Positions 45,628 through 56,062 of a DNA stretch of 64,000 nucleotides are shown here, piece after piece. Every line of letters starts with the position of its first letter. The first letter of the stretch is position 1. The DNA comes from Cohaesibacter marisflavi. Its GTDB lineage: Bacteria; Pseudomonadota; Alphaproteobacteria; Rhizobiales; Cohaesibacteraceae. Location of the stretch: contig NZ_FOVR01000009.1 in NCBI RefSeq assembly GCF_900115225.1, forward strand, positions 1 to 64,000. Direction: 5' to 3'. The notes beneath the pieces were generated by a model. It ran no database searches, was not told the origin of the DNA, and saw only the letters and a list, made by a program, of their open reading frames with translations. A program made the translations under genes and the position numbers.

Positions 45628-47487
45628 ATGTGCACCACTGAGCCCATCAGCTATGCCGGACGCGATCCTGCCGAGGCAACCATCAAGCTTCAGATCAACA
45701 ACAAGCAGTGCATGGCCTTTCCCAACGAGACCATCCTGTCCTGCGCGCGGCGCCACGATATCTACATCCCAACCCTGTGCGAACTGGATGATATCGATCA
45801 CACGCCGGGCACATGCCGCGTCTGCGTCGTGGAAATCACCCATTCAAAACACAATGGCGCGCAGATCGTTACCTCTTGCAACACTCCGGTGCGTGAAGGG
45901 ATGACCGTCCAGACACGATCCAAAAAGGCGCGCGACATGCAGAAGCTGCAGGTCGAACTGCTCATGGCGGACCATCTGCAGGACTGCGCCACCTGCATCC
46001 GTCATGGTGATTGCGAGTTGCAGGACGTGGCCCAATATGTGGGCCTGACGGAAAACCGCTTCTTTGACCGGCTTCTGGCCGAGAGCCGCCCGGTGGACGA
46101 AGCCTCCACATCCATGATCCGCGACATGCGCCGCTGTATCCGCTGTCAGCGTTGCGTTGCCATTTGTCGCGATCATCAGGGCATTGATGCCCTCGTCATG
46201 GAAGGCACCGGCAACAACCGCGTCGTTGCTCTGCGCGATAGCACCGATCCGATGAGCAATATCTGCGTCTCCTGCGGGCAATGCGTTCTGGTCTGCCCCA
46301 CCGGGGCGCTGGGCGAGAGAGACGAAATCGACAAGGCTCTCGATTATATCTGTGATCCGGACATCACAACAGTGGTCCAGTTTGCACCAGCCGTGCGCGT
46401 TGCCTTTGGCGAAGAATTCGGCATGCCTGCGGGCACCAATGTAGAAGGCCATGTCATAGCAGCCTGCCGCAAAATCGGCGTCGATATCGTGCTCGACACC
46501 AACTTCGCCGCTGACGTCGTTATCATGGAAGAAGGCACCGAGCTGCTCGGCCGCCTCAAGGAGGGCCGCAAGCCAACCTTTACCTCTTGCTGCCCGGCAT
46601 GGATCAATTTTGCAGAAACTCACTATCCCGATATCCTGCCTCTGCTGTCGTCAACCAAATCACCCCAACAGGTGCTTTCGACCATTGCCAAGACTTACCT
46701 ACCGGAAAAACAGGATATTGCAGCCGACAAGATCCGCGTCATCTCAATCATGCCCTGCATCGCCAAAAAAGACGAAGCAGCCCGCCCGCAATTGGGTGAA
46801 GCAGGCAAGCAGGATACGGATGTGGTGCTGACCACCCGAGAATTCGCCCGCCTTTTACGGCGTGAAGGGATTGACCTCAAGACCATCAAGCCTTCCAGCT
46901 TCGACAACCCGTATATGAGCGAATATTCTGGCGCTGCCGCCATCTTCGGCACCACGGGCGGCGTCATGGAAGCCGCCGTGCGGACCATTTATTCGGTGGT
47001 CAACGGCAAGGAGCTCGACAAAGTGGAGCTTACGCAGTTGCGCGGCTTTGAAGGGGTACGCGAAGCAACGGTTGATCTTGGTGGCCCGATCGGCGCGGTC
47101 AAGGTCGCCATGGTCCATGGGCTCGGTGACACGCGCAAACTGGTGGAAATGGTCCGCTCTGGTGAAGCCGATTATGACTTTATCGAGGTCATGGCCTGTC
47201 CGGGGGGATGCGTCGATGGCGGAGGCTCCTTGCGTTCCAAGAAAGCCTATTTACCGCTGGCCATGGCGCGGCGGGAAACCATCTATAATGTCGACCGGAA
47301 AACCAACGTGCGCCAGTCGCACAAGAATATGCAGGTGCAGGCCCTTTACAGGGATTTTCTGCAAGCACCAAACTCGGAAAAAGCCCATCACCTGCTGCAT
47401 ACGCACTATGAGGATCGCCGCAAGGACCTTCGGCATACGGTGAAGGAAATCTGGGACAATCTGTCCATGAGCTCGGTTCTTTACTGA
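45628..47487 (+). CDS. hydA: [FeFe]-hydrogenase catalytic subunit
   Basis: The 619-residue enzyme makes or oxidises H2 at an H-cluster. N-terminal relay: [2Fe-2S] ligands Cys51, 63, 66, 84; a His-ligated [4Fe-4S] (His116, Cys120, 123, 129); two ferredoxin-type clusters (Cys170, 173, 176, 180 and Cys213, 216, 219, 223). H-domain signatures are all present: L1 TSCCPAW (Cys322 ligand, Cys321 the proton-relay Cys), L2 MPCIAKKDE (Cys377), L3 EVMACPGGCVDGGG (Cys524, Cys528). The C-terminal small-subunit-like tail includes LHTHYED. The architecture is that of clostridial CpI-like (M3) enzymes. No hydE, hydF or hydG maturase gene is in the window, so they must be elsewhere if it is active. Base composition is like its neighbours. 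Confidence 0.95.
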   Translation: MCTTEPISYAGRDPAEATIKLQINNKQCMAFPNETILSCARRHDIYIPTLCELDDIDHTPGTCRVCVVEITHSKHNGAQIVTSCNTPVREGMTVQTRSKKARDMQKLQVELLMADHLQDCATCIRHGDCELQDVAQYVGLTENRFFDRLLAESRPVDEASTSMIRDMRRCIRCQRCVAICRDHQGIDALVMEGTGNNRVVALRDSTDPMSNICVSCGQCVLVCPTGALGERDEIDKALDYICDPDITTVVQFAPAVRVAFGEEFGMPAGTNVEGHVIAACRKIGVDIVLDTNFAADVVIMEEGTELLGRLKEGRKPTFTSCCPAWINFAETHYPDILPLLSSTKSPQQVLSTIAKTYLPEKQDIAADKIRVISIMPCIAKKDEAARPQLGEAGKQDTDVVLTTREFARLLRREGIDLKTIKPSSFDNPYMSEYSGAAAIFGTTGGVMEAAVRTIYSVVNGKELDKVELTQLRGFEGVREATVDLGGPIGAVKVAMVHGLGDTRKLVEMVRSGEADYDFIEVMACPGGCVDGGGSLRSKKAYLPLAMARRETIYNVDRKTNVRQSHKNMQVQALYRDFLQAPNSEKAHHLLHTHYEDRRKDLRHTVKEIWDNLSMSSVLY

Positions 47488-47528
47488 AAGAGTAAAATCA
47501 GATCATTAAAACCAGTCGGGCCTGCGCA

Positions 47529-48728
47529 TCAGGACAGGCCCGATCCCCGCTCCTGCAACAGATCCGCATTGAGCGGAATCCGGCAGCTGATTTCAAGATT
47601 GCGGTTCGCGTAGCCAACCGTCCAGTCTCCTCCCAGAATCTGCAGGATATGTTCAGCCAGCAGAAGGCTGCCCGCCCGTTCGGTGCCAAACAGATAGGCC
47701 AGACTGATGGTGCCGGAAACATCAAATTGACGAATATCCTGCGCCTGATCCTCTGCGGTGCCAAACTCGGAGATAAAGATATCGAGCGTCTCGGAGCCGA
47801 GTTCATAACTCACGGCGACATCAGAGCTTTCGCTCGCGTAGCGCACGGCTCCGCGCAGCAGAACAAACAGCAGTTCCCTGAGTAGCCCCTCGTCACTGAG
47901 AATGATCGAATCAGCAACATGCTCGCAAAAGCTCAGCGTCTTGCCAAATTGCTCGGCTTCAAAGCGACATTCCTCAACCACTTCGGTCAAGACGGTGCTG
48001 ACGTCAAACGGCTTGAGTTTGAGGGCACTCTCCTTGTTCAGCATGGATATGCCCACGCCGACATAGGACACCTCATTCCGCAGCGCGGCAATCCGTTCGA
48101 GTGCATCGGAGATGAGGCCCTCGGCCTCCTGTCCGCGTCCAGCCTTAAGCGCATCAAGGGCCAGAACGGCGAATCCGTGAGACTGATCGAGCCCGCCATT
48201 GATATGCTTCAGCCAACCGCCAATCTTGTCCGCATCAAGCTGTTTCTGATGATAGTTCAAGCGGGTGTTCGATGCGATCTGGGCGATGTTGCGCAGCATC
48301 AGTTCAAGCGTCTTGGCTGAAAGCTCCTGTTTGGCCAGAAACATGTCCGCGCCGGAATTGAGGCTGACCTCCTGAAAAGACGTATCATCAAGCGACGACA
48401 TGACAACGATCGTACCGGCAGTGTCGCCTCCCTCTCTCAGAGAGGAAACAAGGGAAACAGAGGAATCCTCCCCCATCCAGTAGTCGAAAAGATAGAGATC
48501 AAAATGATTGTCTGAGCAAAGTTTCTCAGCTTCTTTCAAACTGTCGGCAAAGGTCACGTCAAACCGAAACCCTGTCAGCTGTTGCAGCAACCAATGCACA
48601 TAGCGCCTGTCAATCGGATCATCATCCAGCAGAAGACATGAAAGATGAATATCTTCTCCAGCGGCTTGAGATATCCGCTCGAGTTCGCTCGCCATTCCCT
48701 GAGAATAGCTCATCCAGGCCGCACACAT
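47529..48728 (-). CDS. Response-regulator/degenerate histidine kinase protein
   Basis: The 399-residue protein starts with a receiver domain (about residues 27-150): acidic pocket LLLDDDPIDR, phospho-acceptor Asp in LFDYWMGEDS, Ser in VVMSS and Lys in LAKQEL. The rest resembles a kinase DHp plus ATP-binding region, but the expected H-box histidine context (HDLRTP-like) and the N and G boxes are not recognisable, so catalysis is doubtful. ATG 48728 follows GGGGG. The receiver shares the unusual D-[YF]-W-x-G motif with the REC-kinase at 54842-56062, which suggests a common origin. It lies just past the hydrogenase gene, convergent, with a 41-base gap. Confidence 0.75.
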   Translation of the reverse strand: MCAAWMSYSQGMASELERISQAAGEDIHLSCLLLDDDPIDRRYVHWLLQQLTGFRFDVTFADSLKEAEKLCSDNHFDLYLFDYWMGEDSSVSLVSSLREGGDTAGTIVVMSSLDDTSFQEVSLNSGADMFLAKQELSAKTLELMLRNIAQIASNTRLNYHQKQLDADKIGGWLKHINGGLDQSHGFAVLALDALKAGRGQEAEGLISDALERIAALRNEVSYVGVGISMLNKESALKLKPFDVSTVLTEVVEECRFEAEQFGKTLSFCEHVADSIILSDEGLLRELLFVLLRGAVRYASESSDVAVSYELGSETLDIFISEFGTAEDQAQDIRQFDVSGTISLAYLFGTERAGSLLLAEHILQILGGDWTVGYANRNLEISCRIPLNADLLQERGSGLS

Positions 48729-48785
48729 CTGAAACCCCCGTGATCAGAATATCGGTCCAGAAGAGGATAGTTAAAAATCTGTAAA

Positions 48786-49472
48786 TCACAAACAGATATT
48801 CACCCTGAGCACATCATCTCCGTTCTTCTCCATGTAAAGCGCCCAACCATGCCGGAGGCAAATCTCACTACACTCATGAAGACAAAGAAGTTCGAACAGA
48901 TCTCCAGATTTATACTGCGCCAACTCGCTCAACTGGAGTTTCTCCGAAAAATCAATGCTGCAAGGCGAGAAATCGAGACGAATATGAGCGGCAGATGCCT
49001 CATCGTGACAAACGGAAAGAACCAGTTCTGCGGATTGCTCTTTGGCAACATCGAAGGGAATGCTTCTCAAGAGCCGCTGGATAAACTGCCGCAAAAACTG
49101 GGGATCGGCGGTCACCGAGATCGAATTTTCCCTTTTGAACAAAACTGTTTCAAATTGGAGTGATTCTATTTCCGTCGACAGAGCAGCCGCAAAATTGGCC
49201 TCCTGCAGTGCAAGAGGCTTGCACATGGCATCAGAATACGCACGCACGGCCTGTGTCATTTCGGACAACTGTCTGGTCTTGTCTTGCACCATCCCCAGAA
49301 TGACCTGCGCATCCTCATCAAGCGAGTCAGCATGCTCTGCCTTAAAAATCTCGATCAACTGGGCAATCTGCCTGATGGGGGCCATGGTGTCATGGGCAAT
49401 CCGGCGGCTAAGCTCATAGCGCGCTTTCATGCTCTGTTCGGAAGAGGATACGCCGCCGTCCTCATTGGTCAT
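48786..49472 (-). CDS. Histidine-kinase-like protein lacking a clear ATPase domain
   Basis: The 228-residue protein (ATG 49472, 8 bases after GGGAGGG) has a DHp/HisKA helix pair with the phospho-acceptor motif RRIAHDTMAPIRQIAQL. Downstream, about residues 110-228, no N-, G1- or G2-box can be seen, although the secondary-structure pattern looks ATPase-like. It may be a pseudokinase or a histidine phosphotransfer protein. It is 57 bases upstream of the REC/kinase-like gene on the same strand and is probably co-transcribed; the giant sensor gene is divergent. Confidence 0.7.
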   Translation of the reverse strand: MTNEDGGVSSSEQSMKARYELSRRIAHDTMAPIRQIAQLIEIFKAEHADSLDEDAQVILGMVQDKTRQLSEMTQAVRAYSDAMCKPLALQEANFAAALSTEIESLQFETVLFKRENSISVTADPQFLRQFIQRLLRSIPFDVAKEQSAELVLSVCHDEASAAHIRLDFSPCSIDFSEKLQLSELAQYKSGDLFELLCLHECSEICLRHGWALYMEKNGDDVLRVNICL

Positions 49473-49707
49473 CACAATAGCCCTCCCGATACCGTGAAAA
49501 ATCAACAACCAAACAACCTTAAGATGTATAGACATATTTAACTATGGTTAATTTGATGTTAATCTTCCCTCTAAGTTTCGGATATGTCTAGATAAAACTG
49601 ATCATTTATAGTGATTACAAAAGCCTTCGCTCAATGGATCATCAGCCGAGCGCAAGGCGACATTGCATCGAAAACCGTGTTTTTCATTCCTTGGGGGAGG
49701 ATTGATC

Positions 49708-52700
49708 ATGAGTAAAGATACTGATTCCGAACAGCTTTCGGCGACACCGGCCCAAGAAGCGCTCGACCAGAAAGTGCAGAACAGCTCAGCCCCTTCGGAA
49801 AACACCAAAGTGGATGCATCTGAACAGCTATCGCATCCGCCCGCAGAAGAAACAGCTCTGGACGATCCGCAAACAGAGCCCGGTCAACAAGGCAATACGA
49901 TTCGCATCGTTGCGATCGGCGCCTCGGCCGGTGGTTTGGAGCCAATAGAGCAGTTTTTTGATGCCTTACCCACAGATCCCAATGTGGCATTTGTCATCAT
50001 TCAACACCTCTCCCCCAACTTCCAGTCGATGATGGATCAGTTGATCGCCCGCCACACGCATATGCGCATCGTCCATGCGGAAGATCAGATGGCCATCGAG
50101 CCCAACGTCATCTATCTCAATCCGCCCCGAACCGAGCTCTCGGTCAAAGAGGGCAAACTCTCGGCAACCGCTTATCCCGACAATGATATGCTGAGCCTGC
50201 CCATCGATGCCTTTTTCACCTCTCTCGCCAAAGAAGAGGGGGAACACGCCATCGGGATTGTCCTGTCGGGAACAGGATCGGACGGCACCAGAGGCAGCTT
50301 GCAGATCGTGCAACATGGGGGTGTCGTCATTGCGCAAGAGCCATCCAAGGCCAAGTTCGACTCCATGCCCCGCAAAGTCATCGACACCATCAACACCGCC
50401 TATGTTGCCGACGTGACGGATATGCCGGAAATCCTCGCGGCGGTGATCAGCGGCTCAGAAGTACCCCGCCCAGAACCGGAAGCCATTGATACGGAGATAG
50501 GCAATCCTGAATCCCGTATTCTGGCCATTTTGCAAAAATCCTACGGCACGGATTTCACCTTCTACAAGAACGCGACCATCCATCGCAGAATCCAGCGCCG
50601 CGCCCTGCTCAAGCGCGAGGCCAGCCTCGACAAATATTGCGAGAGCCTACTGTTTGACAAGGAAGAAATGGACACCCTTTATTGTGACTTGCTGATTGGG
50701 GTCACCGAATTTTTCCGCGACAAGGAAGCCTTCGAGGCAATCAAGTCGAAGGTTCTGCCCGACCTTGTTGCAAATATGACTGAGGAGAGACAAATCCGGA
50801 TCTGGGTGCCCGGCTGTGCAACCGGTGAGGAAGCCTATTCCATCGCCATACTGGTGAGCGAAATCGCCAAGCGCAACGGTATCACGCCCAACCTCAAAAT
50901 ATTCGCAACCGACATCCATTTCAGATCCCTCGAAATTGCGGCAGAAGGAAGCTACAACGCCGAGAGCGTGGCCCATATTCCAGAGACATTGCTCAAAACC
51001 TATTTTGATTTTGTCGACAACCGCTATCAGGTGAAGAAAAGCCTCAGGCGCAAGGTCGTCTTCTCGACGCAAAATCTGCTAAAAGATCCGCCCTTTACCA
51101 AAATAGACCTGGTTACCTGTCGCAATTTGTTGATTTACTTTAATGAATTGGCCCAGCGCAAGGTGTTGTCGCTGTTTCATTTTGCCCTCAAGGAGAAAGG
51201 ACACCTCTTCCTGGGATCAAGCGAAACCGTGGGCAATCTGGATGAAGAATTTACCTCCATCGACAAGAGATGGCGCATCTTCCAGAAAAAACACAACAGC
51301 CAGATCCGCGATGCAGCCTTCTTGATGCCCGCCACGTCACGCTCACAAGAGGACACGGAAAATGGCCTTTCCCTAAGAGAAACGCGCTCTCACAATCTGG
51401 CAGCAGCCAAAAAGGAAAGCCTCACCCGCCAAGCCCTCTATGGCGCCTATGACAGGTTGCTAGAGCGGTATGCGCCGACAGGGTTCCTGATCAATGACCT
51501 TGGCGAATTGATGCATATCTTTGGCAATGCGGACAAATTCCTGCAAGTCCGCAAGGGGTTGTTCAGCAATCGCATCACAGATCTGGTGCAGACGGATCTC
51601 AAACTCGCGATCACGTCTGGCATCGAACGCGCCATGACGATCAACCACGAACCAGACTTCGAACGCTCCGTCCAGATCAAGGAATCCGAAGACAATCTGA
51701 CCCGTCTGACCATCCGGGTCACCAAGATCCTGAATGTGGAAAGCCACAGTGTTTTCCTGCTGATCACACTGGAAGAGAGGAAATCCCCGCTTTCCGAGCG
51801 CACAATCAAGAACAGCAACGCCCCCATATTGGGCCATGAAGAGATCTATGTCAGCCGCATTGCCGAACTGGAAAATGAACTTCGCTCCACGGGTGAAAGC
51901 CTTCAGACAACCATCGAAGAGCTGGAAACGAGCAACGAGGAACTGCAGGCGACAAACGAAGAACTAACCGCCTCCAACGAGGAACTGCAAAGCACCAACG
52001 AAGAGCTGCATTCGGTCAACGAAGAGCTCTATACCGTCAGCGCCGAGCATCAGCGCAAGATTGTCGAACTGACCGAAATGACGGATGACATGGAGAATCT
52101 GCTGCGCAGCACGCAAATCGGAACCATCTTTCTTGATGAAGAGGCGAGAATCCGCCGCTTCACACCAGCCTCAACAAAAGCCTTCAACCTGATGCCTCAT
52201 GACGTAGGCCGCCCCATCGGCCATGTCACCTGCCGTTTTGACAGCACCGACTTGCTGACCCACACGCAGGAAACCATCACCAGAGGCACCGAACATTCAA
52301 GAGAAGTCGAATGCGATGGCATCATCTATCTGCTGAATATTCTACCCTATAAGACCGAGCTGGAAACCATCACCGGCGCCGTCATTACTGTGTTTGAAAT
52401 TGATGAATTGAAACGCGCGCAGGAGCGTGTGAAACAAGAACGCGAATTCTACAAAACCGTCGTCGATCTTCAGAGCGACCTCATCTGCCGCTTCAAGCCG
52501 GACACGACCATCACCTACGCCAACAGTGCCTTTCATGCCTTTTTCGACATCACCCCGGACGCCATAAAGGGAACCCTTTTCAAAAATCTTTTGAAAACCC
52601 CGCAAAAGGAAGATCTGGTCAATGCGATTGAAAATCTGGAGCAGGATGTCTCCATCGAATGGGAGTTCAAACAGGCAGACAAGTCCAGCAAATGGCTGCA

Positions 52701-54384
52701 ATGCCGCTTCAACATCCTGCGAGACGAGCATGGAGCGATTTTCGAGATTCAGGCGGTCTTGCACAATGTGACGGAAATTGTCGAACGGGAGAATTTGATT
52801 AGCGAGTTCAACCGCATAGCGGCCAGCACCAATCTTGACCTCAACGACAAGATCGAGCGTATTCTAACCCGCGTATCCGAGGTCTCAAGGCTACCTGCTG
52901 CGCTGAAAATAAGTTTCGAAAATCAGCAGATCGCAATCGACACCATTATCGGGATGAAAAAGGGCAAGCTCTCGGTTGGGCAGACCTTCTCAACCCCGTG
53001 CGCTTCTTGCCAGCATGCTCTGACCTCTGACGAGGGCATACCCTATCGGGACTATTTCATCGCCTGCATTGTCAGGACCACAGACATATTCCATTCCAAA
53101 GGCTATCAAACAGTCATCGGCGCGCCGACCATAAGCAATGGCGAGGCCAACGGAGCCATTCTCCTTGCCTCGAAATTCCACATCAGCAAAAGCTATCTTG
53201 AAAATTACCAGCCAATAGTCGACCGCATTGCCGACTGGATCGGCTATGAGCTGTTTCGCAGAGACCAGCAAGAGAAGCTGGAAATGCTCAATAACATGTT
53301 CATGGAAGAAGAAGAGCGCTTCCGCAAGCTCTATATGGAAACCCCGGTCATTATGCATTCCCTCGACAAGGATGGCATTATTGTTGAGGCCAATGAAGAA
53401 TGGCTCACAACGCTGGGCTATGAACGCGAGGACGTCATCGGTCACCATTGGGAAGAATTCATGACGGAGGCCTCAACGCAATATGCCTATGAGGTGGTAT
53501 TGCCCGAGACCACCAAGAACAAGCAAGCCGACAATGTGCCCTTCCAGATGGTTAAAAAGGACGGGGGCATCATAGATGTCGAAATGTCGACCATCATCGT
53601 TGCAGACGGAAAAGGCGTTGAGCAGACTCGCACCGTACTCGCCGATGTGTCCGACAGGGTGCGCGCTGAAAAGGAACTCGAAGCACACAATCAGGAACTC
53701 AAGCTGATCAACGAGAATCTCAATCAGTTCACCCATATCATCAGCCACGATTTGGCTGGCCCGCTCCGCGCCATCCAGCATACCGCGACCTGGATCGAGG
53801 AAGATCTGGACGAAAACACCCAAAACGAAATCCAGGAGCATATCGACCGGCTAAAGGACCAGATTTCGCATCTGGGCAGCCTGATCGCAGATCTGTCAGA
53901 TTATTCCAAAGCCGGTTCTAATGTTCAGGAAGCTGAAGAAATCCATCTGACAGTCAATCTGCAAAGCATCTTCGATATCGTGGACGGCAGCGACGCCATC
54001 CGCTTTGAGACCAGCTTGCCACAGGAGAGCATTCTTACCTACCGCGCGCCCCTGTTACTCGTGCTGCGTAACCTGATTGAAAACGCCATTAAATATCATG
54101 ACAAGGACAATGGTATTGTGAAGGTCTGGCAGGAAGATCTGGGCGATGCATGGGCCTTTGCTGTCTGCGATGATGGGCCGGGCATCGACCCCAAACATCA
54201 CGGCAAGATCCTGCTCCCCTTCAGGAAGCTGGAACGCAAGGACAAGGTTCCCGGAAACGGCATGGGACTGGCATTGGTCAAGAAAGCCATTGAGTCCGTA
54301 GGCGGAACGCTGACAATCCTCTCGGATCCATCCATAGAGCCGGGAACGACATTTCGTTTCACCTGGCCCAAACAAGGGAAATAG
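49708..54384 (+). CDS. CheB-CheR-PAS-GAF histidine kinase
   Basis: This 1558-residue multidomain sensor starts at ATG 49708 after TTGGGGGAGG. Order: CheB methylesterase (about 65-245; Ser in GASAGG, His in IQHLSP, Asp in GTGSDGT), CheR methyltransferase (about 266-520; [16 protein letters not shown] site, and TCRNLLIYF), a long coiled coil (about 715-790) of Glu/Asn heptads, PAS (about 800-900), PAS (about 910-1030), GAF-like (about 1045-1195, with a CASC motif), PAS (about 1200-1325), HisKA with HDLAGPLRA near residue 1345 and an intact HATPase (N box [26 protein letters not shown]). There is no membrane segment. It probably autophosphorylates and feeds one of the nearby receivers. Confidence 0.92.
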   Translation: MSKDTDSEQLSATPAQEALDQKVQNSSAPSENTKVDASEQLSHPPAEETALDDPQTEPGQQGNTIRIVAIGASAGGLEPIEQFFDALPTDPNVAFVIIQHLSPNFQSMMDQLIARHTHMRIVHAEDQMAIEPNVIYLNPPRTELSVKEGKLSATAYPDNDMLSLPIDAFFTSLAKEEGEHAIGIVLSGTGSDGTRGSLQIVQHGGVVIAQEPSKAKFDSMPRKVIDTINTAYVADVTDMPEILAAVISGSEVPRPEPEAIDTEIGNPESRILAILQKSYGTDFTFYKNATIHRRIQRRALLKREASLDKYCESLLFDKEEMDTLYCDLLIGVTEFFRDKEAFEAIKSKVLPDLVANMTEERQIRIWVPGCATGEEAYSIAILVSEIAKRNGITPNLKIFATDIHFRSLEIAAEGSYNAESVAHIPETLLKTYFDFVDNRYQVKKSLRRKVVFSTQNLLKDPPFTKIDLVTCRNLLIYFNELAQRKVLSLFHFALKEKGHLFLGSSETVGNLDEEFTSIDKRWRIFQKKHNSQIRDAAFLMPATSRSQEDTENGLSLRETRSHNLAAAKKESLTRQALYGAYDRLLERYAPTGFLINDLGELMHIFGNADKFLQVRKGLFSNRITDLVQTDLKLAITSGIERAMTINHEPDFERSVQIKESEDNLTRLTIRVTKILNVESHSVFLLITLEERKSPLSERTIKNSNAPILGHEEIYVSRIAELENELRSTGESLQTTIEELETSNEELQATNEELTASNEELQSTNEELHSVNEELYTVSAEHQRKIVELTEMTDDMENLLRSTQIGTIFLDEEARIRRFTPASTKAFNLMPHDVGRPIGHVTCRFDSTDLLTHTQETITRGTEHSREVECDGIIYLLNILPYKTELETITGAVITVFEIDELKRAQERVKQEREFYKTVVDLQSDLICRFKPDTTITYANSAFHAFFDITPDAIKGTLFKNLLKTPQKEDLVNAIENLEQDVSIEWEFKQADKSSKWLQCRFNILRDEHGAIFEIQAVLHNVTEIVERENLISEFNRIAASTNLDLNDKIERILTRVSEVSRLPAALKISFENQQIAIDTIIGMKKGKLSVGQTFSTPCASCQHALTSDEGIPYRDYFIACIVRTTDIFHSKGYQTVIGAPTISNGEANGAILLASKFHISKSYLENYQPIVDRIADWIGYELFRRDQQEKLEMLNNMFMEEEERFRKLYMETPVIMHSLDKDGIIVEANEEWLTTLGYEREDVIGHHWEEFMTEASTQYAYEVVLPETTKNKQADNVPFQMVKKDGGIIDVEMSTIIVADGKGVEQTRTVLADVSDRVRAEKELEAHNQELKLINENLNQFTHIISHDLAGPLRAIQHTATWIEEDLDENTQNEIQEHIDRLKDQISHLGSLIADLSDYSKAGSNVQEAEEIHLTVNLQSIFDIVDGSDAIRFETSLPQESILTYRAPLLLVLRNLIENAIKYHDKDNGIVKVWQEDLGDAWAFAVCDDGPGIDPKHHGKILLPFRKLERKDKVPGNGMGLALVKKAIESVGGTLTILSDPSIEPGTTFRFTWPKQGK

Positions 54385-54401
54385 CCTGCCGCTAGCAACA
54401 T

Positions 54402-54845
54402 TCAGGATGGCAAGCGGATGATCTCGCAAAAATCGAACAGCAGCTGCATGGAGCGCGCCATCTTGGCAGGCTCCATTTCCTTGACGATATAGCCGGACGC
54501 AAAATGCTGATAGGCAAGATTGACATCTTCGGCCAGATTTGAGCTGGAAATGACAAAGATGATGCTGTCTCTCAAAGCGGCATCTGCCCTGATTTCATCA
54601 AGGAATTCATAGCCCGACATACCCGGCATGTTGAGATCGGACAAGATGACGAACGGTCGCTCGATCTCTCCCCCACGCAACATCTCCAGCGCCTCCGCCC
54701 CGTCCCGGGCATTGACAAGCGCGATGTTCCCACCATGCTTTGCCAGCGCACGCTTGACCAGAAACACATCCGCCTGATCGTCTTCAATCAGAAACAGGGT
54801 CGCCTTGCTGTCATTTTGTGAAGTCAATGGCCGGGTTTCTTTCAC
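54402..54845 (-). CDS. Single-domain response regulator
   Basis: The 147-residue protein is a CheY/Rcp1-like receiver: acidic pair in FLIEDDQADV, phospho-acceptor Asp in ILSDLNMPGMSG, Ser in FVISSS and Lys in GYIVKEM. No output domain. I choose GTG 54845, which overlaps the upstream kinase stop as GTGA (4 bases), a classic coupling; a GTG at 54860 is also in frame. Proteins of this type commonly serve bacteriophytochrome-like or PAS kinases. It converges on the giant kinase gene with a 17-base gap. Confidence 0.9.
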   Translation of the reverse strand: MKETRPLTSQNDSKATLFLIEDDQADVFLVKRALAKHGGNIALVNARDGAEALEMLRGGEIERPFVILSDLNMPGMSGYEFLDEIRADAALRDSIIFVISSSNLAEDVNLAYQHFASGYIVKEMEPAKMARSMQLLFDFCEIIRLPS

Positions 54846-56062
54846 GCCCGCACGCGGCACAGACGCAGGGAAACACAGGTTCCCTCACCCGGCGTACTCT
54901 CTATCAGAACCGCGCCACCGTGGCCGTCCATGATCTTCTCAACGATCGGCAGCCCGAGCCCTGTTCCCTCCTGTGTCAACTCGGCAGAGGGTAGCACACG
55001 TCCATAAGGCTTGCGTGCCAACTCGATCTCTTCGGGACTCATTCCCGGACCGTTATCCCTGACCGCAATGCAATAGCCATCCGATGTCGCGGCCAGTGAC
55101 ACATCAATCCGGCCATCTGCCGGGGTATATTTGATCGCATTAGACAGGAGGTTCACCAGCGCCTGGGTCATCAACGATCGGTGACAGTGCGCGCAGAGCC
55201 TTTCCTTGTGCAATTGCACAGCAAGCTCAATCCCCTTGTCTGAAGCAAAGAACTGGACCAGTTCGACCGCTCGGGCAATGACTTCATCAAGATAGACATC
55301 TTCAAGCTGTTGCTTGACCGTCTCAAGCGCATTGCCATTCTGCAGCATCAGATTGTTAATGACCTCAAGCAGATGCAGGCCGCCGGTATGAATTTTAGTG
55401 GCAAATTTTTGATATTCTTCTGGCACTTGCAGATTGAGACTGTTGCCCAAAATCATTTCCGAATAGCCCAGTATGGCATTCAGAGGCGTACGCAAATCAT
55501 GCCCCATGGTGGCATAAAAGCGATCCTTGGCTTCATTGGCCTTCTTGAGATTGTCTATGGTTTGCTGCAGCTGCTGTTCCAATCGATGGGTATGGCGCGC
55601 GCTGCGAATGGTCGCCTCCAGCAACACAGGCGTCAGCTGGTTTTTGTTGATACAGTGCCTGGCCCCTGCCTTGAGCGCGATTTTCTGCACATCTTCTCCG
55701 GGCATTCCCGTCAGCAAAATGACAACCGAATTGGAATTGATGTCCCCGATAGCATTGATCGCAGCCACGCCTGTTTCCATGCCAACCCAGAAATCCACCA
55801 GCACGACATCATAATGCGTCTTTCTGGCAGCAATCACCGCATCAGAAACAGACGTCACCCAGTCCAGATCCACCCTGTAGGAATCCAGATAGAGAAGCGC
55901 CTTCTTGGTGATCAGGAAGTCGGTTTCGTCATCTTCCAGTACCAACACGCGAAGCGTCTTTTCAAGCGGGAGCTGCTCCTCTGAGAATATATCGACAGAA
56001 GTAACCTCACTTAATGCCTCACTCGATGATAATCCCCCCAGATCCCATCCCTCCAAGTGCAT
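54842..56062 (-). CDS. REC-histidine kinase
   Basis: The 406-residue cytosolic protein has an N-terminal receiver (about residues 36-155; LEDDETD, acceptor Asp in LVDFWVGMET, Lys in INKNQL), a short coiled coil (about 160-185), HisKA with H box GHDLRTPLNA (near residue 190) and an intact HATPase (LLSNAIKYTP, DNGPGMS, GTGLGLPIVE). The ligand may be received through phosphotransfer into the receiver. It is followed by the 4-base-overlapping single-domain regulator. Its receiver resembles that of the degenerate kinase at 47529-48728. Confidence 0.92.
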   Translation of the reverse strand: MHLEGWDLGGLSSSEALSEVTSVDIFSEEQLPLEKTLRVLVLEDDETDFLITKKALLYLDSYRVDLDWVTSVSDAVIAARKTHYDVVLVDFWVGMETGVAAINAIGDINSNSVVILLTGMPGEDVQKIALKAGARHCINKNQLTPVLLEATIRSARHTHRLEQQLQQTIDNLKKANEAKDRFYATMGHDLRTPLNAILGYSEMILGNSLNLQVPEEYQKFATKIHTGGLHLLEVINNLMLQNGNALETVKQQLEDVYLDEVIARAVELVQFFASDKGIELAVQLHKERLCAHCHRSLMTQALVNLLSNAIKYTPADGRIDVSLAATSDGYCIAVRDNGPGMSPEEIELARKPYGRVLPSAELTQEGTGLGLPIVEKIMDGHGGAVLIESTPGEGTCVSLRLCRVRA

